NCBI RefSeq assembly: GCF_003725695.1
Contig: NZ_RJSE01000007.1
Location: 1,240,371 to 1,304,370 of the forward strand
Direction: 5' to 3'
Length of the DNA stretch: 64,000 nt
DNA from: Nocardioides marmoriginsengisoli
Lineage (GTDB): Bacteria; Actinomycetota; Actinomycetes; Propionibacteriales; Nocardioidaceae
The notes beneath the pieces were generated by a model. The model saw only the letters and a list, made by a program, of their open reading frames with translations. It made no database searches and had not been told where the DNA came from. The translations under genes and the position numbers were made by a program. Positions 63,728 to 64,000 of this stretch are shown here, piece by piece (the first letter of the stretch is position 1; every line of letters starts with the position of its first letter).

Positions 63728-64000
63728 GGTTTGCCCTTTTTGCCCTTCGGGCCTTGCTCTGCGGGCTTTCGCCTGCGGCGGGGCTTGCGCCCTTCGGGGG
63801 TGCGCCTGCGGCGGGGCTTGCGCCCTTCGGGCGGGGTGCGCCTGCGGCGGGCTTGCGCCTGCGGCGGGCTCCGTGGCTGGGTTTGCGGGGCGTGCCGGGG
63901 AGAGGTCCTCGCACCAGCGGCTTACCGCGTCGCTGCGACTACTGTGCCGCGCACGAGTCTTGCTTGCAGCGCCGCGCTGCGCTTTATGCTGGCTGCTCCG
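63728..64000. repeat. GC-rich repeat and hairpin array downstream of LuxR gene
   Basis: No credible gene lies here. Two identical 29-base copies (63770-63798 and 63803-63831) each contain CGCC-TGC-GGCG and CCC-TTCG-GG hairpins, the latter a stable UUCG tetraloop. Shortened copies start at 63839 and 63856, and a separate CCCTTCGGG is at 63743-63751. The first part, after a T-run (63737-63741), may end transcription of the LuxR gene. The remainder (63880-64000) shows nothing further recognisable. Confidence 0.6.

Noticed and set aside
63633..63914. 93-residue minus-strand frame over the terminal repeats
   Set aside because: Translation is a Lys/Ala/Pro/Gly repeat created by the DNA repeat itself and has no ribosome-binding site.

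Overview
The window is a continuous stretch of a very GC-rich chromosome. It has dense, often overlapping genes, GTG and TTG starts, F420-dependent enzymes and a methylmalonyl-CoA mutase operon. It also has a MgtA-like glycosyltransferase fold and mycobacterial-type Sdh1 genes. This points to an aerobic actinobacterium, most likely in or near Nocardioidaceae (inference from gene content; no 16S gene is present). I see no rRNA, tRNA, CRISPR array, phage or insertion sequence. No gap longer than 300 bases lacks a gene; the longest is the repeat-rich 3' end (63728-64000).

Layout. 1-11993: lipid and redox metabolism. It holds an edge-truncated cNMP-binding protein, an FMN hydroxy-acid oxidase, acyl-CoA dehydrogenases, NADPH:F420 reductase with a TesB thioesterase, a TetR/MFS efflux pair, csoR-copZ, a PaaX regulator divergent from an AidB-like dehydrogenase with a crotonase, and a Nudix hydrolase. 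12074-16137: a secreted SGNH esterase, a P-loop protein, a SHOCT membrane protein, a six-helix adenylate cyclase and an unlisted 58-residue membrane protein. 16145-20949: a catabolic cluster around a KstR-type palindrome, with an F420 luciferase-like oxidoreductase, a deazaflavin-dependent reductase, a FadD17-like CoA ligase, an SDR enzyme and a DUF3105 lipoprotein. 20982-28916: central metabolism and oxidative stress (mdh, furA-katG, aqpZ, monomeric icd, a double GNAT).

29376-32631 is the most unusual part. Two SipW/ER-type (Ser-His) signal peptidases, two secreted proteins with SipW-type signal peptides and an LPETG wall protein form one five-gene cassette. The second peptidase is fused to what looks like a substrate of its own class. 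After trpS, a 2H RNA ligase-like gene and a CAP protein come two complete succinate dehydrogenases head to head (35341-42546), a degenerate glycosyltransferase, mutA-mutB-meaB, and an M20 amidohydrolase. 49970-59930 is a nucleoside uptake and salvage region: BMP lipoprotein, ABC ATPase, two permeases, cdd, a cytochrome P450, deoA and add. One permease appears frameshifted at its start. The end holds a TetR/MpaB pair, a uridine-kinase-like protein and a LuxR regulator with two tandem HTH domains.

A feature of the whole window is leaderless expression. At least fourteen genes have a TANNNT -10 element placed six or seven bases before an ATG or GTG, with no Shine-Dalgarno sequence. Internal operon genes are instead coupled by ATGA, GTGA or TGATG overlaps.
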